Shown: piece after piece, positions 21,642-33,634 of the stretch
Numbering within the stretch: the stretch's first letter is position 1
How the letters are laid out: each line of letters opens with the position of its first letter
Made by a program: the position numbers and the translations under genes
Notes under the pieces: model-generated
What the model was told of the DNA's origin: nothing
Databases searched by the model: none
Seen by the model: only the letters and a program-made list of their open reading frames with translations
Assembly (NCBI RefSeq): GCF_000208745.1
Contig: NC_030854.1
Location: 7,144,432 to 7,208,431, forward strand
Direction of reading: 5' to 3'
Length of the DNA: 64,000 bases
DNA from: Theobroma cacao
Taxonomy: Eukaryota; Streptophyta; Magnoliopsida; Malvales; Malvaceae

Positions 21642-24567
21642 TGTCAAGCCTGGCTCTACAATATGTTTATTATGCCATTCCTACATAAGAATGTATGTTT
21701 GCTTACTTGGGTACCTCGAAAATAGTTAAAGGACGGTAATATACCAAATGGTACAATTAGGTTGAATTAAGCCTCGATATAGTCCAAATAGAGATTTTAA
21801 GATGAAATTGAGAATTTTAAAACCCCAGAATGACTTAAAATGATGATTCAGAGCTCGGGGGCCGACTTGGAGTCAAATTTGAATTTTCATGACTTAGGGG
21901 TAAAATGGTCATTTTGCTACCCGAGGTTAAGATGTGAGTGTTGGATGAAATTTTTCACTAAGATTGATCATTTGAAGTATAATTTGAGTTTGAGAAGTGA
22001 AGAATTTTAATTTCGACGTTTTTTCGAGAATAAAGGCAAAATAGTCATTTTGCCACCTTAGGGGCAAAATTGTAATTTTACACCACCCAACACTTGTCAT
22101 GCCCATGGATTTCAGCCATTAGCATTTTATATCATGGATAATTGAAAGGTTTTATGTGGTGGTGGAAGAAAGCTTAATTATTAAGTTTTTAAACATGGAC
22201 TAATAACATGTGACAAGTGTCAAGCTTGGATTATATTATTATTTGGCTTTAAAAATCAGCCCATAACCCTCGCAACTCATTTATCTTGGTCGGCCAATGA
22301 GAGAAAAAGAGAAAAAAGGAAGAACAAAAACCTTAGAGAGAAAAATTCAAAGGGAAATTGTTGATTTTCAAGGAATCAACTCATTAAAGTTAAAATTTCT
22401 TAATTCTAGCTTGTGATCTACCTTTCCTATGCATTATTTTGCATTTTTCATGGTTCAATCACAAGATATCATGAAGGACAGTGTGTTGATCAAACCTTAG
22501 GAGAGAGAATTTGATGATGAATTTAGTTAGAAAACATGTTATTCTAGTGTTTGTAGTTGTTTAGTGATGTGTAATATGAAAAGCAAGCAAGAAAAATTCA
22601 TGTTCTTACATCACATTCATTGGCTGAATTTGATTGAATTTCAAGTGATTTGATTTGAAATGAATGATTTATAGTGTGAGAATTAAGCATGAAAAATTAT
22701 ATTGTTAGTGCACTCACCATGGTCGAATTTTTCAAGAGAAAATGTGAGGATGATTTTTCCACATTTCAAGTTATTTAAATTGTGTTTAATTATTTGGAGT
22801 ATTGGGAGAGAAATGGAATTGTTTGGAGTTGAATTGGACGTATTGGCCAATTAATCGGGTGATAGATCGAATTAGGCCAATACCATTTTATTTAGGTACA
22901 TAATTGAATTTATATTGAACACCGTATTTAGATAGTTACCCAAGTATTTCACATCCCATTTCATGCATTAGTATAAAGCCTGAATTGGTTTTACAACGGT
23001 TTAGCACAAATGTAGCAAATTGCTTATTATGCATTATGTTTAGGTGGTGAGCATTCTAGCAAAAGTAAAAAGGTAGTATCCGAGGATCAAGAATCAGAGT
23101 ATCTCGAATTCGATTCCCATTACAGTGAGTAACCTTATTATCGTTTTAATTATCTAAAGTATGTTTTTATCCGATTTTGTAATTTTATGAAAAATGTGTT
23201 TAAATGAAATGATTTTATAAATTGTTTTGAAATTTAAAGATGACTTGGAAATGGAGTAATTGGAGACTACTTACTGTATTCTAAATTATGTTTTGAATTG
23301 AATGGCTTATGATAATGTGGGCATGAATGGCTGGATGGGTATTTGTGTTGAAAATGCATAAATTGTTGTTTTCCTTGATAGGCTGGATAATGATAAAATT
23401 GCCATGTCATGTTGTTGAATTTTACTGAATTGGTGGGTTATAGATTGGTCACTGTAGTGGCGGGTTTTGTGGACCAGCCTATTAGAGGGGCACGAAATCC
23501 AGGTATATTCTTACCTCGATCGAAGAGGCGCGTAGGCTAACTCCTGAGGTAAAACTTTAGAGTTCACTTCACTCTGAACCACCACGTGAGGGTGAACTCA
23601 GCCAATTCCAAGGAATGGCTATGTTTTCAAAATAAAAACATGATTTATGCGTACATGACTTTTTAACAGCCTTGGCGAATTCGGTTGGGATAGCCCCAGG
23701 CCAAGGTATCCCTAGCAACAGAGAATGAGCATGATTTTGGCACGAGCCAAGCTTTTTAGGAAATCATAAGCCTCGTTGTTTATTTGGGTTAGATGAATCT
23801 ATTTTATCTTATTAAAATGAGTTCGAAATGCTATGAATCATTTTTATGCTAATCTATTTTATCTGTCTCCATTTACTCAACTTTAGATATTTTAGATGAT
23901 ATTTGTTTACTCACTGGGATTATATAATCTCACCACCCTCCTTTCCACCCATTTCAGGCTCAGGATAGTCGGTAGATAGCTCATTTAGTTGAGGGCTACA
24001 GTTGGACTTGCATCCTCAAAAACTGTAGGTTCACAGCCTTCATTACTTTTAGTCATTCAGGGGCCCACATGTCATTGTTAAATGTTTTGAATACCTGGCT
24101 GCGTGTGCCATTGCATGTAGGAATTTATTTTGGTTTTACGCTGTAAAAATTATTTACGTAACGTTCTATAAAAATTGTTTTATGAAAAATTGGAATATTT
24201 TATTCATTATTTTTATTTTATTCCATTAGCTATAATTTCACTTTAAATCAATGTTTTAGATATCTAAACTTATTTTCGATTATGAAATGTGTAAATTTCT
24301 CTCATATACTACATTTTAGCTAGTTTCAAAATTTTTGAAAAAAATGACCAAAATATCCCTGTGTAGTTGAAATTTTCTTTGACTGTTTTTGAATTGAAAT
24401 TGGTTCATATCACTTTAAAACATGATTTTAGTAACTAACACTCACAGGGGAAGCGAGAAAACTGATGTTAAGCCTTGTGAGGTTTCGATTAGTATTCCGG
24501 GTAATGAATGTCTATCGGGACATCACAGTTGTTGTCACGGGCTCTATGGGAGTTTCTGGTCGTGACA
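21642..24567 (+). repeat. 5' LTR of nested element
   Basis: It is 2926 bp, TGTCAAGCC...GGTCGTGACA. It aligns over its full length with 28182-31125. A plausible splice-donor-like AAAGTTAAAATTTC block lies near 22390, at the position that in related LTRs here carries a conserved 'GGTAAAATTTC' sequence. Confidence 0.92.
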
Positions 24568-24574
24568 ATTTAGG

Positions 24575-24586
24575 TGGTATGAAAGC
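24575..24586 (+). promoter_or_regulatory. decayed primer binding site
   Basis: TGGTATGAAAGC lies 8 bases after the 5' LTR and matches the tRNA-iMet site TGGTATCAGAGC with two mismatches. Confidence 0.65.
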
Positions 24587-24748
24587 TTTTGGTTTTAAAG
24601 ATCAGAGCTTTTGGGTTTAAAGTTGTTTTAAAATTTATAGTGTTAGTGTGACCCCGAGTTAAGTTAGGTTAGACTGAATAGAGTGCATGTATTTGCATGT
24701 AGAGCCTGAGGTTGTTTAAACTTGCCTTATTTCTTCTTATAAGTTGTC

Positions 24749-25324
24749 ATGCCTCCTCAATGTGAACACCCACCTCTCACTAGATCGGCTGGGAGAGGAA
24801 GAGGTCATTCTCAACATCGTCAGCTAGATCCTATAAAAGGGGAATCGGTTGCGTCTACTATTTGGGCAGCACCTGCTACTGAGCAGACTGAGACTCCTCC
24901 ACATCCTCCACCTCTTCCGCCACCTACTAGTATTCCTGCCATGCCTCTTGAGGTAGTTCACGCATTGGCAGCCTTCTTTACTGCTATTGCTGGCCAGGCT
25001 CGTGCTGGTCAAGCTCTTCCTACAGTTCCTCCAGTTGCTCCTTTAGTACCACCACCCCCACCTTCTGTCCCACCAACAGTGCTAGATGTTTCTATTTCTA
25101 AAAAACTTAAAGAGGCTAGGCAACATGGTTGCATTTCTTTTATGGGTGAGTCAGACGCAACCGTAGCTAAAGAGGTGGTGCAAATGGCTTTAAGATCTGA
25201 GAAGCTTGCGAATGAAAATAAGAGAGATTGCCCACAATTAGGACGGGCTACTGTAGCTGCTCCATCTACACCATCTTGTACGGATATGCAAAGGAGAGAT
25301 TCCTCTGGATTACAACCAAGATAG
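24749..25324 (+). CDS. shortened gag of non-autonomous element
   Basis: The 191-codon frame starts MPPQCEHPPLTRSAGRGRGH, clearly homologous to the gag start at 63921. Residues 1-145 cover the basic N-terminus, a proline-rich stretch (about 45-110) and the conserved ISKKLKEARQ...ATVAK block. Two deletions follow. The first joins ATVAK directly to VVQMALRSEKLANENK, removing most of the capsid core. The second joins ENKR to CPQLGRATV, removing the C-terminal linker and nearly all of the CCHC zinc knuckle. The tail ends RRDSSGLQPR. Both deletions keep the frame. At the second, the parent sequence has GGAG on both sides, which suggests microhomology-mediated loss. The product lacks the usual capsid core and RNA-binding knuckle. 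It may simply be a by-product, or may act with helper Gag. Confidence 0.75.
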   Translation: MPPQCEHPPLTRSAGRGRGHSQHRQLDPIKGESVASTIWAAPATEQTETPPHPPPLPPPTSIPAMPLEVVHALAAFFTAIAGQARAGQALPTVPPVAPLVPPPPPSVPPTVLDVSISKKLKEARQHGCISFMGESDATVAKEVVQMALRSEKLANENKRDCPQLGRATVAAPSTPSCTDMQRRDSSGLQPR

Positions 25325-28164
25325 GGGTGATTTTGACATACCACCAGGGGTAGATTAAATATGTTGAAATTAGTGTTCTAATAAAGTACATATGATAGAA
25401 TGCTAGTTTTGTAAATTGTAGTTTCCATGATCATAAAACTCTTGAATTAATAATAAGATAAGCATAAGATGTTGATTCAGGTGGATTAATTTCATGATGA
25501 TTTTAAGTTGAAGTGATTGGACTATATGAGTTGTAAGACAAAGAAGACCAGTAGTTGTGAATACTAAGGAATTGTGGAACACTAGAAAACAACGAATAAT
25601 TATGTGTGTGGTGTCATACGTATATGGTGAAGTCACTATACAATATGGAAAGAGTATTCTCAAGTGGGATTTATTGACTGATGATAAGTGATGTGCAATC
25701 TGAGATACATGTAGCTATGAATAAATTTGGAGATTTTTGCTTAAGCAAACTTGTACTAAATGTTATGGTAAAGATATATGAATGTTAGTGGCAAAATAAA
25801 TACGTTAAATCAATGTTCTGATCGCGCCCTTGTGATAGAAAGTTAGTCTTGCTAATTGTGGTATAGACTCAGAGGGAAGCCACACGATTGTGAATAATTG
25901 AGGTAGTAGCTTTAAAGGTGGAAGAGTTGCTGGGATAAAGTGAATTCAAACAGTTGCAACGCCACAGTACTGACTATCAAAAGTTGTCACGTTAAGAACC
26001 CCTAATGGCTAGAAAGCATGAGCAAATTGTGAGCGGCATAAAGATTGGACTCATGAGTTGGAAAATGGTCATTGGTTTTGATGTCAAGTTTCGTTATTGG
26101 GAGTCTTACATGCATTGGTGGAGTGTTAAGATGAATAATATGTTGACTAAAGTCAAATCTTAAGAAATAAAGTAAATCTTGTAAAAGGTTAAAGAGGAAG
26201 TGAGGGAAAGGTTAGATGAATGTATGAGATATTGATAAGAGATGTCAATACCAAGTGATGAGAGTGTGAATGAAGATTTCAAGAATGATAATCTTGTCTT
26301 GACTTTGTTGAAAGGAAAGGATTAGTGACAACACAAGTAAACTACGTGGTATGCTAGAAACCCTTGGAGATAAGTTGAAGCATGAGTAGTTAAGCATGCA
26401 TTTAAATATTTTGGTGAGCAAGTGCATGCCTTTATGGAAATGATATACTTGGAGCATGAAAGAGAAAAGAAGTGATTAAGTGTTTCAAGGATGTTTAAAC
26501 ACCTTTGAGAAAGAATTATAAATTATACGAGATGAGTATAAGATGTGTGATTTTGACACTTGCTAAGGAGCCAAACGGCTAAGTCACGAGTTAAGTGATC
26601 ACCTACTATGAGACATAAGTTTAAGATAGATATCCCCAAGGAAATACTCAAGAGAAGTTCTACCATGGATCTCGTGAAAGCAAGCACTAAGTTATATGGT
26701 TATAAAAAGAAAGCTGTATGCTGAGAGTGATATTAGTATTAATATTGAAAAGTACTTGAGGAGAATCTAGTTTCAAGTCTTGCAATTTCAAGTACAGTTT
26801 GTAAATTGGTTAAGGAAGAATGATGTTATATTCGTATAAAAGAGTGGAACAAAGGATGATTAAAGTTGACCTTGATAATGAAGTCAGATAATGAAACTTT
26901 CCTAATATATTATGGAAATTGGAATTCAAAAATGCTTGAGGCATACATGATTCAAATGAGTCTGAGTTTTAAGTGACAAATCAATATCGGAATGCAAGAA
27001 GGATACAAAGTAATGTAGAGGCATGAAGGATAATCGAGGAAAAAGGATGACTCTTAGGAATTGTGGTATTGCATAAGATGTAATGATCAAATTAAGATAA
27101 ATCTTTGAGGCATCAATGGGATTATAAAGCATACATGCATAATAGATTATAATTCAATGGAGATGATATTGTGATGAAATGATATATAGTACAAGGAAAC
27201 TTAAGCATATAATTGGAAATGATAAGAATAGAGTATAAGTATGTAAATGATGTGGAACTATGCACAGGCATGATGAGAATTTGTATGAATTATGAAGATT
27301 ATTCTATTGAATCTTGGTTATGGATGGGAATGAACAAAGGGAAATTAGTCTGAAGGCATTTGAAAATAGAGACTCATAAACATAATGAGGAATATGGACA
27401 TTTGAATGTGCGTGTATACGTATGTGTGGAGTTAGTGATGTACCCAACTAAAATGAAAAATGGTTTTAGTGGTTTGAGATTTGAACTCAATATATTTGAT
27501 GAGTTGTATAGATAATGTAATGATCAAGAATCTTATCAGAAGTTGATTTATGGTGACCTAAGGAATTTTGGGGAAATAGTTAAGGGAATGTAATCTATAG
27601 TGCGATTAAGCCATATGAGATGGATTAATAGGATTAAGAAGATTGAAATTTCCTAAATGCAAGGTAAACATGAAGTATGTGGAAATAATTGAAGCCATTA
27701 ATCTTCCCTAACACTGAAGATATGTACAGGAATAAGTATGGCATGTTAATGATGCCGTAAACTACACAATAGTGTACGAGGATAGGATGAATGAATGAAA
27801 GTTGAAAAGTTTGATATGGAATGAAGTAATAAGATAGTGATTGGTATACCTAAATAAGTATAAAATGCGATCAAAATTAGTATGATTGAGATGGAGTTAT
27901 GGTTCAAGTTTAATGATAGTAATAGAAGCATGCTTGGTGTCTCGATATAAGAGATCATAATTGTGAAGGTTACAGTTGATCTAATTTTAAAGGATAATAA
28001 TAGACATAAGTAAAGTACTAGAGTTGAATTGGAGGTAAATGAGGTGAACAAATCAAAATTCCCTCTAAAGGGGAGGACATAAGAAGTCGAGCATTAAATG
28101 AGAAAACAATACCCCCACCTTTTCTCTAAGTTCGGTAAATGAAATTTTGATGTCAAAATTTTAT
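25325..28164. other. non-coding internal region of nested element
   Basis: There is no open frame above about 100 codons on the plus strand and no pol motif. Sequence is AT-rich with scattered GATGAA/TAAG-rich runs. It is unlike pol, so it was replaced or acquired rather than merely decayed. The layout matches large non-coding internal domains of non-autonomous plant elements (LARD-like). Confidence 0.6.
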
Positions 28165-28178
28165 TTTAAAGGGGGTAG
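28165..28178 (+). promoter_or_regulatory. polypurine tract
   Basis: TTAAAGGGGGTAG lies just before the 3' LTR at 28182. It is the expected plus-strand priming site. A matching run, CTACCCCCC in reverse, precedes the related LTRs at 53776 and 59030. Confidence 0.8.
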
Positions 28179-28181
28179 TGC

Positions 28182-31125
28182 TATCAAGCCTGGCTCTACA
28201 ATATGTTTATTATGTCATTCCTACATAAGAACGCGTGTTTGCTTACTTGGGTACCTCGAAAATCGTTAAAGGACGACAATATACCAAATGGTACAATTAA
28301 GTTGAATTAAGCCTCGAACTAGTCCAAATAGAGATTTTAAGATGAAATTGAGACTTTTAAAACCCCAAAATGACTTAAAATGATGATTTGGAGTTCGAAG
28401 ACCGACTTGGAGTCAAATTGAAATTTTCATGACCTAAGGGTAAAATGGTCATTTTGCCACCCGAGGTTAAGATGTGAGTGTTGGATGAAATTTTTCACTA
28501 AGATTGATCATTTGGAGTATAATTTGAGTTTGAGAAGTGAAGAATTTTAATTTCGGCATTTTTTCGAGGATAAAGGCAAAATAGACGTTTTGCCACCTTA
28601 GGGGAAAAATTGTAATTTTACACCACCCAACACTTGTCATGCCCAAGGATTTCAGCCATTAGAATTTTATATCATGGATAATTGAAGGATTTTATGTGGT
28701 GGTGGAAGAAAGCTTAGTTATTAAGTTTTTAAACATGGACCAATAACATGGTGACAAGTGTCAAGCTAGGATTATTTTATTATTTGGCTTCAAAAATCAG
28801 CCCATAACCCTCGCAACTCATTTATCTTGGTTGGCCAAAGAGAAAAAAGGAAGAACAAAAACCCTAGAGAGAAAAATTCAAAGGGAAATTGTTGATTTTC
28901 AAGGAATCAAGCCATTAAAGGTAAAATTTCTTAATTCTAGCTTGTGATCTACCTTCCCTATGAATTATTTTGCATTTGCCATGGTTGAATCACAAGATAT
29001 CATGAAGGATAGTGTGCTGATCGAACCTTAGGAGAGATAATTTGATGATGAATTTAGTTAGAAAACATGTTATTCTAGTGTTTTTAGTTGTTTGGTGATG
29101 TGTAGTATGAAAAGCAAGCAAGAAAAATTCATGTTCTTACATCACCTTCATTGGCCGAATATTCCATGTGGAATGTTGATGATGAATTTGATTGAATTTC
29201 AAGTGATTTGATAAGAAATGAATTATTTATAGTGTGAGAATCAAGCATGAAAATTATATTGTTAGTGCACTCACCATAGTCAAATTTTTCAAGGGAAAGT
29301 GTGAGGATGATTTTGCCACATTTCAAGTTATTTAAATTGTGTTTAATGATTTGGAGTATTAGGAGAGAAATGGAATTGTTTGGAGTTTAATTGGACATAT
29401 TGGCCAATTAATCGGGTGATAGATCGAATTAGGCCAATACCATTTTATTTAGGTACATAATTGAATTTCTATTGAACACCGTATTTAGATAGTTACCCAA
29501 GTATTTCACATCCCATTTCATGCATTAGTATAAAGCCTGAATTGGTTTTACAATGATTTAGCACAAATGTAGCAAATTGCTTATTGTGCATTATGTCTAG
29601 GTGGTGAGCATTCTGGCAAGAGTAAAGAGGTAGTATCCGAGGATCAAGAATCAAAGTATCCCGAATTCGATTCCCATTACAGTGAATAACCTTATTATCG
29701 TCTTAATTGTCTAAAGTATGTTTTTATCCGATTTTGTAATTTTATGGAAAATGTGTTTAAATGAAATGATTTTATAAATTGTTTTGAAATTTAAAGATGA
29801 CTTGGAAATGGAGTAATTGGAGACTACTTGTTGTATTATAAATTCTGTTTTGAATTGAATGGCCTATGATAATGTGGGCATGAATGGCTGGATGGGTATT
29901 TGTGTTGAAAATGTATAAACTGTTGTTTTCCTTGATAGGTTGGATAAAGATAAAATTGCCATGTCATGCTGTTGAATTTTATTGAATTGGTGGGTTATAG
30001 ATTGGTCACTGCAGTGGAGGGTTCTGTGGACCAGCCTATTAGAGGGGCACGAAATTCGGGTATATTCTTACCTCGATCGGAGAGGCGCGTAGGGTAACTC
30101 TTGAGGTAAAACTTTAGAGTTCACTTCACGCTGAACCACCACGTGAGGGTGAACTCAACCAACGCCAAGGAATGGCTATGTTTTCAAAATAAAAATATGA
30201 GTTATGCGTACATGACTTTTTAACAGCCTTGGCGGATTCGGTTGGGATAGCCCCAAGCCAAGGTATCTCTGACAACTGAGTATGAGAATGATTTTGGCAC
30301 GAGCCAAGCTTTTCAGGAAATCATAAGCCTCATTGTTTATTTGGGTGAAATGAATCTATTTTATATTATTAAAATGAGTTCGAAATGTTGTGAATCATTT
30401 TTATGCTAATCTATTTTATCTGTCTCCATTTACTCAGCTTTAGATAGTTTAGATGATATTTGTTTACTCACTGGGATTATATAATCTCACCACCCTCCTT
30501 TCCACTCATTTTAGGCTCAGGATAGTTGGTAGATAGCTCATTTCGTTGAGGGCTACAGTTGGACTTGCATCCTCAAAAACTGTAGGTTCACAGCCTTCAT
30601 TACTTTTAGTCATTCGGGGGCCCACATGTCATTTTTAAATATTTTGAATACCTAGCTGTGTGTGCCACTATATGTAGGAATTTATTTTGCTTTTACGCTG
30701 TAAAAATTATTTACGTAACGTTCTATAAAAATTGTTTTACGAAAAATGGGAATGTTTTATTCGTTATTTTTATTTTATTCCATTAGCTATAATTTCACTT
30801 TAAATCTTTGTTTTAGATATCTAAACTTATTTTCGGTTATGAAATGAGTAAATTTCTCTCATATACTACATTTTAGCTTATTTCGAAAGTTTTGAAAAAA
30901 ATGTCCAAAATACTCCTATGTAGTTGAAATTTCTCTTTGACTGTTTTTGAATTGAAATTGGTTCATATCACTTTAAAACATGATTTTAGTAACTAATACT
31001 CACAGGGGAAGCGAGAAAACTGATGTTAAGCCTTGCGAGGTTTCAATTGGCATTTCGGGTAATGAATGTGTATCGGGACATCGCGACGGTTGTCACGGGC
31101 TAGATGGGAGTTCCGAGTCGTGACA
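28182..31125 (+). repeat. 3' LTR of nested element
   Basis: It is 2944 bp. The first dinucleotide has decayed to TA (TATCAAGCC). It ends ...GAGTCGTGACA followed by the target duplication CATGT. A small extra block at about 29160-29183 is absent from the 5' LTR. Confidence 0.92.
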
Positions 31126-31607
31126 CATGTGCTAATTTTTAATGTAAATTATAATGAAATGAAAACTTGCCACTTGTCACCATCCCATTGGTCCATGCAT
31201 AAAACTTAATAATTAGGCATTCTCTCACCACCATAAATTATCCATGGACCAAAATGATGATGGATGAAGTTCATGTATTGGACAAGTGTCATGGTGGTGC
31301 AAATTCCAATTTTGTTGTTGGGTGGCAAAATGACCATTTTGCCCTTACGTCATGAAAATTTCAATTTGACTCTAAATCAATCCTCGAACTCCGGATCACC
31401 ATATTAAGTCATTCTGGAGCTTTAAAATTCTCAATTTCATCTTAAAATCTCTAATTGGACTAGTTCGAGGCTTAATTCAACTTAGTTGTATAACTAGGTT
31501 CACTATCAACTTTTAACGATTTTTCAGGGCTTTCCAAGTATGCAAACATATTCTCAAGCACCTAAATGACATGGCAAATATTTTATAGAGTTGGGCTTGA
31601 CAACCCA

Positions 31608-32010
31608 TTTCTAACTCTATTTAATCTTCACTTATTTCTAATAATTTCCATTAATCTTTCATTCAAACACCATACCCATTAAGTAAACAACTTCTTTTAC
31701 CTATTCTTCCTCCTTGGTGATCTTCTAGTAGAAAGATCTAACCAAATCTTGAAAACCTAGAAAAAGTTTCTAACTTTCAAAAAGAGAAAACAAAAATATC
31801 AAAAACAAGATTTGAGAGTGAAAATCCTTACCTTTAGCACTAAGAATCCAAGGTTTCATAATGGAGTTGAAGGTCTTGAAAGATGTGAAATTTGACAAAA
31901 AGTGGGTGGAAGAACAAAGAGATATGAAAAAAAAATGAGTGAGTTTCGGGTTTTAGGTACCATTTTGCCATTAGCTTGGTCAAAGCTTCCAAATGAAGCT
32001 TTGACTCTTA
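31608..32010 (-). mobile_element. minus-strand LTR remnant, continuation
   Basis: This follows the ACCCA duplication and so continues the sequence interrupted at 19278. AATCCTTACCTTTAGCAC near 31826 is, on the minus strand, the conserved splice-donor-like block found at the same place in other LTRs here. The right boundary is uncertain. Confidence 0.4.
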
Positions 32011-32988
32011 TCTTCTTCTCCCATGATCGATTCTTATCCACCTAAAAGATATTTTCTTCTTCTTCATGCTCCCACACCATTTTCACCTTACCACCATGGA
32101 AATCAATTTTTTCATTTTCTTTTCCTTTCCTTTCTTTACTTGCTTCTTCCTTCTCCTACCTTATTGTGCAGCAAAACCACAATGTCTAACCCCATTTTTC
32201 AACATAGCTAAACCCTAGGAGAGAGAGAAAAATCTCTCTCTCTTTCTTTTATTTTTTATTTCTACTCCACCTTCATCAACACTTGAGTTTTCAGCTTCAA
32301 ATCTTCATTTTTAAAGCCAAAAGGTATATATTTCCAACTCTTGAAATTTCTAAATTTATGGTTATTTTTTCATATTTTATTTCCTAATTTCTTCAAATTC
32401 TTTTTCTTAAAAATATTAGGTTTTTGTTGATCTTTGTGCCTCTAAGCTCATCAGCATAAAGAAACCTTAAATTTGAATAGTCAATTTAATGGGTTTGTGA
32501 ATTAGACTAGAATTCTAGATTAAATGTTAGGTTAAAATGCAATTTAGCTAGTTTTTATTCATTAGAATTTTTAAGTTCAAATTCATGACTTATTTAAGGC
32601 TATCATGGTTTAATTGTAAATATAGGTTCTGATGGTATTTCAGGACTTACTTGGATTAGGATCTTGTGGGTGCTAATTTTGTAAGGTGACATTATTAAGA
32701 TGAGTGAACTTGCATTTAAAAGGTTTTGAACAAATGCATATGTGTTGAATGAAATGCTAGAATATCCTTGGTTGACTTTTTTAAAATTTATGCATAGGAA
32801 CAAGCTTTTCACAAGTGATACTTCTATGTTTTTAAAAGTAAAATGTGATGAATTACATATTTGAAATATTATGTTGAGTTCCTAATTGAATTGTGGCATG
32901 TGATGTATTGTTATGCAAAGATTCTTGTTACATGTTGTTATGTGTGCCATGCATGGAAATGTAATGTTGAATGATAATTATAACCGTC

Positions 32989-33205
32989 CGTGTGCTGTGT
33001 GGGAGTGCACATGATGGTGTCAGTAGTGTGTGGTGTGGGAGAGCACACACCGATGATATATGCAATGTGTGGTGTAGGAGAGCACATGATGATGATATTG
33101 CCATGTGCGATGTGGGAGAGCACATGATGATGATATTTGCCATCTGCGGTGTGGAAGTGCACATGAGGATATTAGCTAATGCAGTGTGGGAGCGCACACA
33201 AGCTG
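32989..33205. repeat. minisatellite, 37-41 bp x about 5.7
   Basis: Copies share GTGTGGTGTGGGAGAGCACA plus an ATGATGATAT tail. Copy lengths vary from 37 to 41 bases. The GTGTGGG-AGAGCACAC part is partly self-complementary. Open frames appear on both strands over the array, which is a by-product of the repeat and not evidence for coding. Confidence 0.85.
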
Positions 33206-33615
33206 AGTTGAGGATGGCAGTTGTATGCATTGAGCCATGTTGTCTGGTTGGGATTGACCTTGATGTGTTTCATGCATATTTGAAATGTGATTGCATTGAA
33301 TGTTAAAAGTTGAATTTCCTAAATGATTTAAAAGTCAACATGGCATCGAGTTTGTTTATGATATACAAATTGCATGGTTTTGATACAAGTGCATCGTGTT
33401 TTCTAAAGATCTTCCATATCGTTTTCTTGTTCCCTTCCTATGTTTACTCACTGGGTTTATACTCACTCTCTTCAATTCAAGTTTTAGGTTTTCTGATTTG
33501 GAGGTAATTGGATCCTATGACGAGGTGCTCCTTCCTATTCATCTTTCAGTAGGTCATAATGACACTCAACGTTAGTACCACACCCAGAGTGACTCCGCTG
33601 GTAGTCAGGGTCCTT

Positions 33616-33634
33616 CTGTGTGTGTGTGTGTGTA
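33616..33634. repeat. (TG)n microsatellite
   Basis: Nine TG units lie in the U5-like part of the LTR. A similar short run is at 43855-43872 in the related solo LTR. Confidence 0.85.

Larger units (their letters stand above)
21642..31125 (+). mobile_element. complete non-autonomous gypsy (Tekay-related) LTR element
   Basis: This is a full-length 9.48-kb LTR retrotransposon: 5' LTR 21642-24567, a decayed primer site, a shortened gag, about 2.8 kb of non-coding sequence, a polypurine tract and 3' LTR 28182-31125. Target duplication CATGT is exact on both sides. No protease, RT, RNase H or integrase is present, so the element would need pol from elsewhere. Its gag is homologous to the gag at 63487-63921, which makes the chromovirus in the right part of the window a plausible helper type. 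The two LTRs differ by scattered substitutions and small indels, so the insertion is not recent. Confidence 0.92.
19279..31602 (-). mobile_element. solo LTR, minus strand, interrupted by nested element
   Basis: Left end TGTCACAACCCGG and right end GGGCTTGACA are the mirrored ends of a TGTCAAGCC...GTGACA LTR. ACCCA is duplicated exactly at 19274-19278 and 31603-31607. The LTR itself is about 2.83 kb (19279-21641 plus 31131-31602). It is split by the nested element at 21642-31125, whose own target duplication CATGT lies at 21637-21641 and 31126-31130. Body blocks such as CCTTGGCTGAGGCATC, TTCCTTGGCGTTGGC and the AGGCTGGTCCA block match, in reverse, the LTRs of the element that landed in it. Host LTR and guest therefore belong to one family. 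Confidence 0.9.

Noticed and set aside
24749..25324. Two splicing events as explanation for the compressed gag
   Set aside because: The junctions lack consistent GT-AG ends in the parent sequence. The second has GGAG microhomology, which fits deletion better.
32928..33306. Overlapping frames of 74-111 codons on both strands
   Set aside because: They are produced by the minisatellite at 32989-33205, whose unit happens to lack stops.
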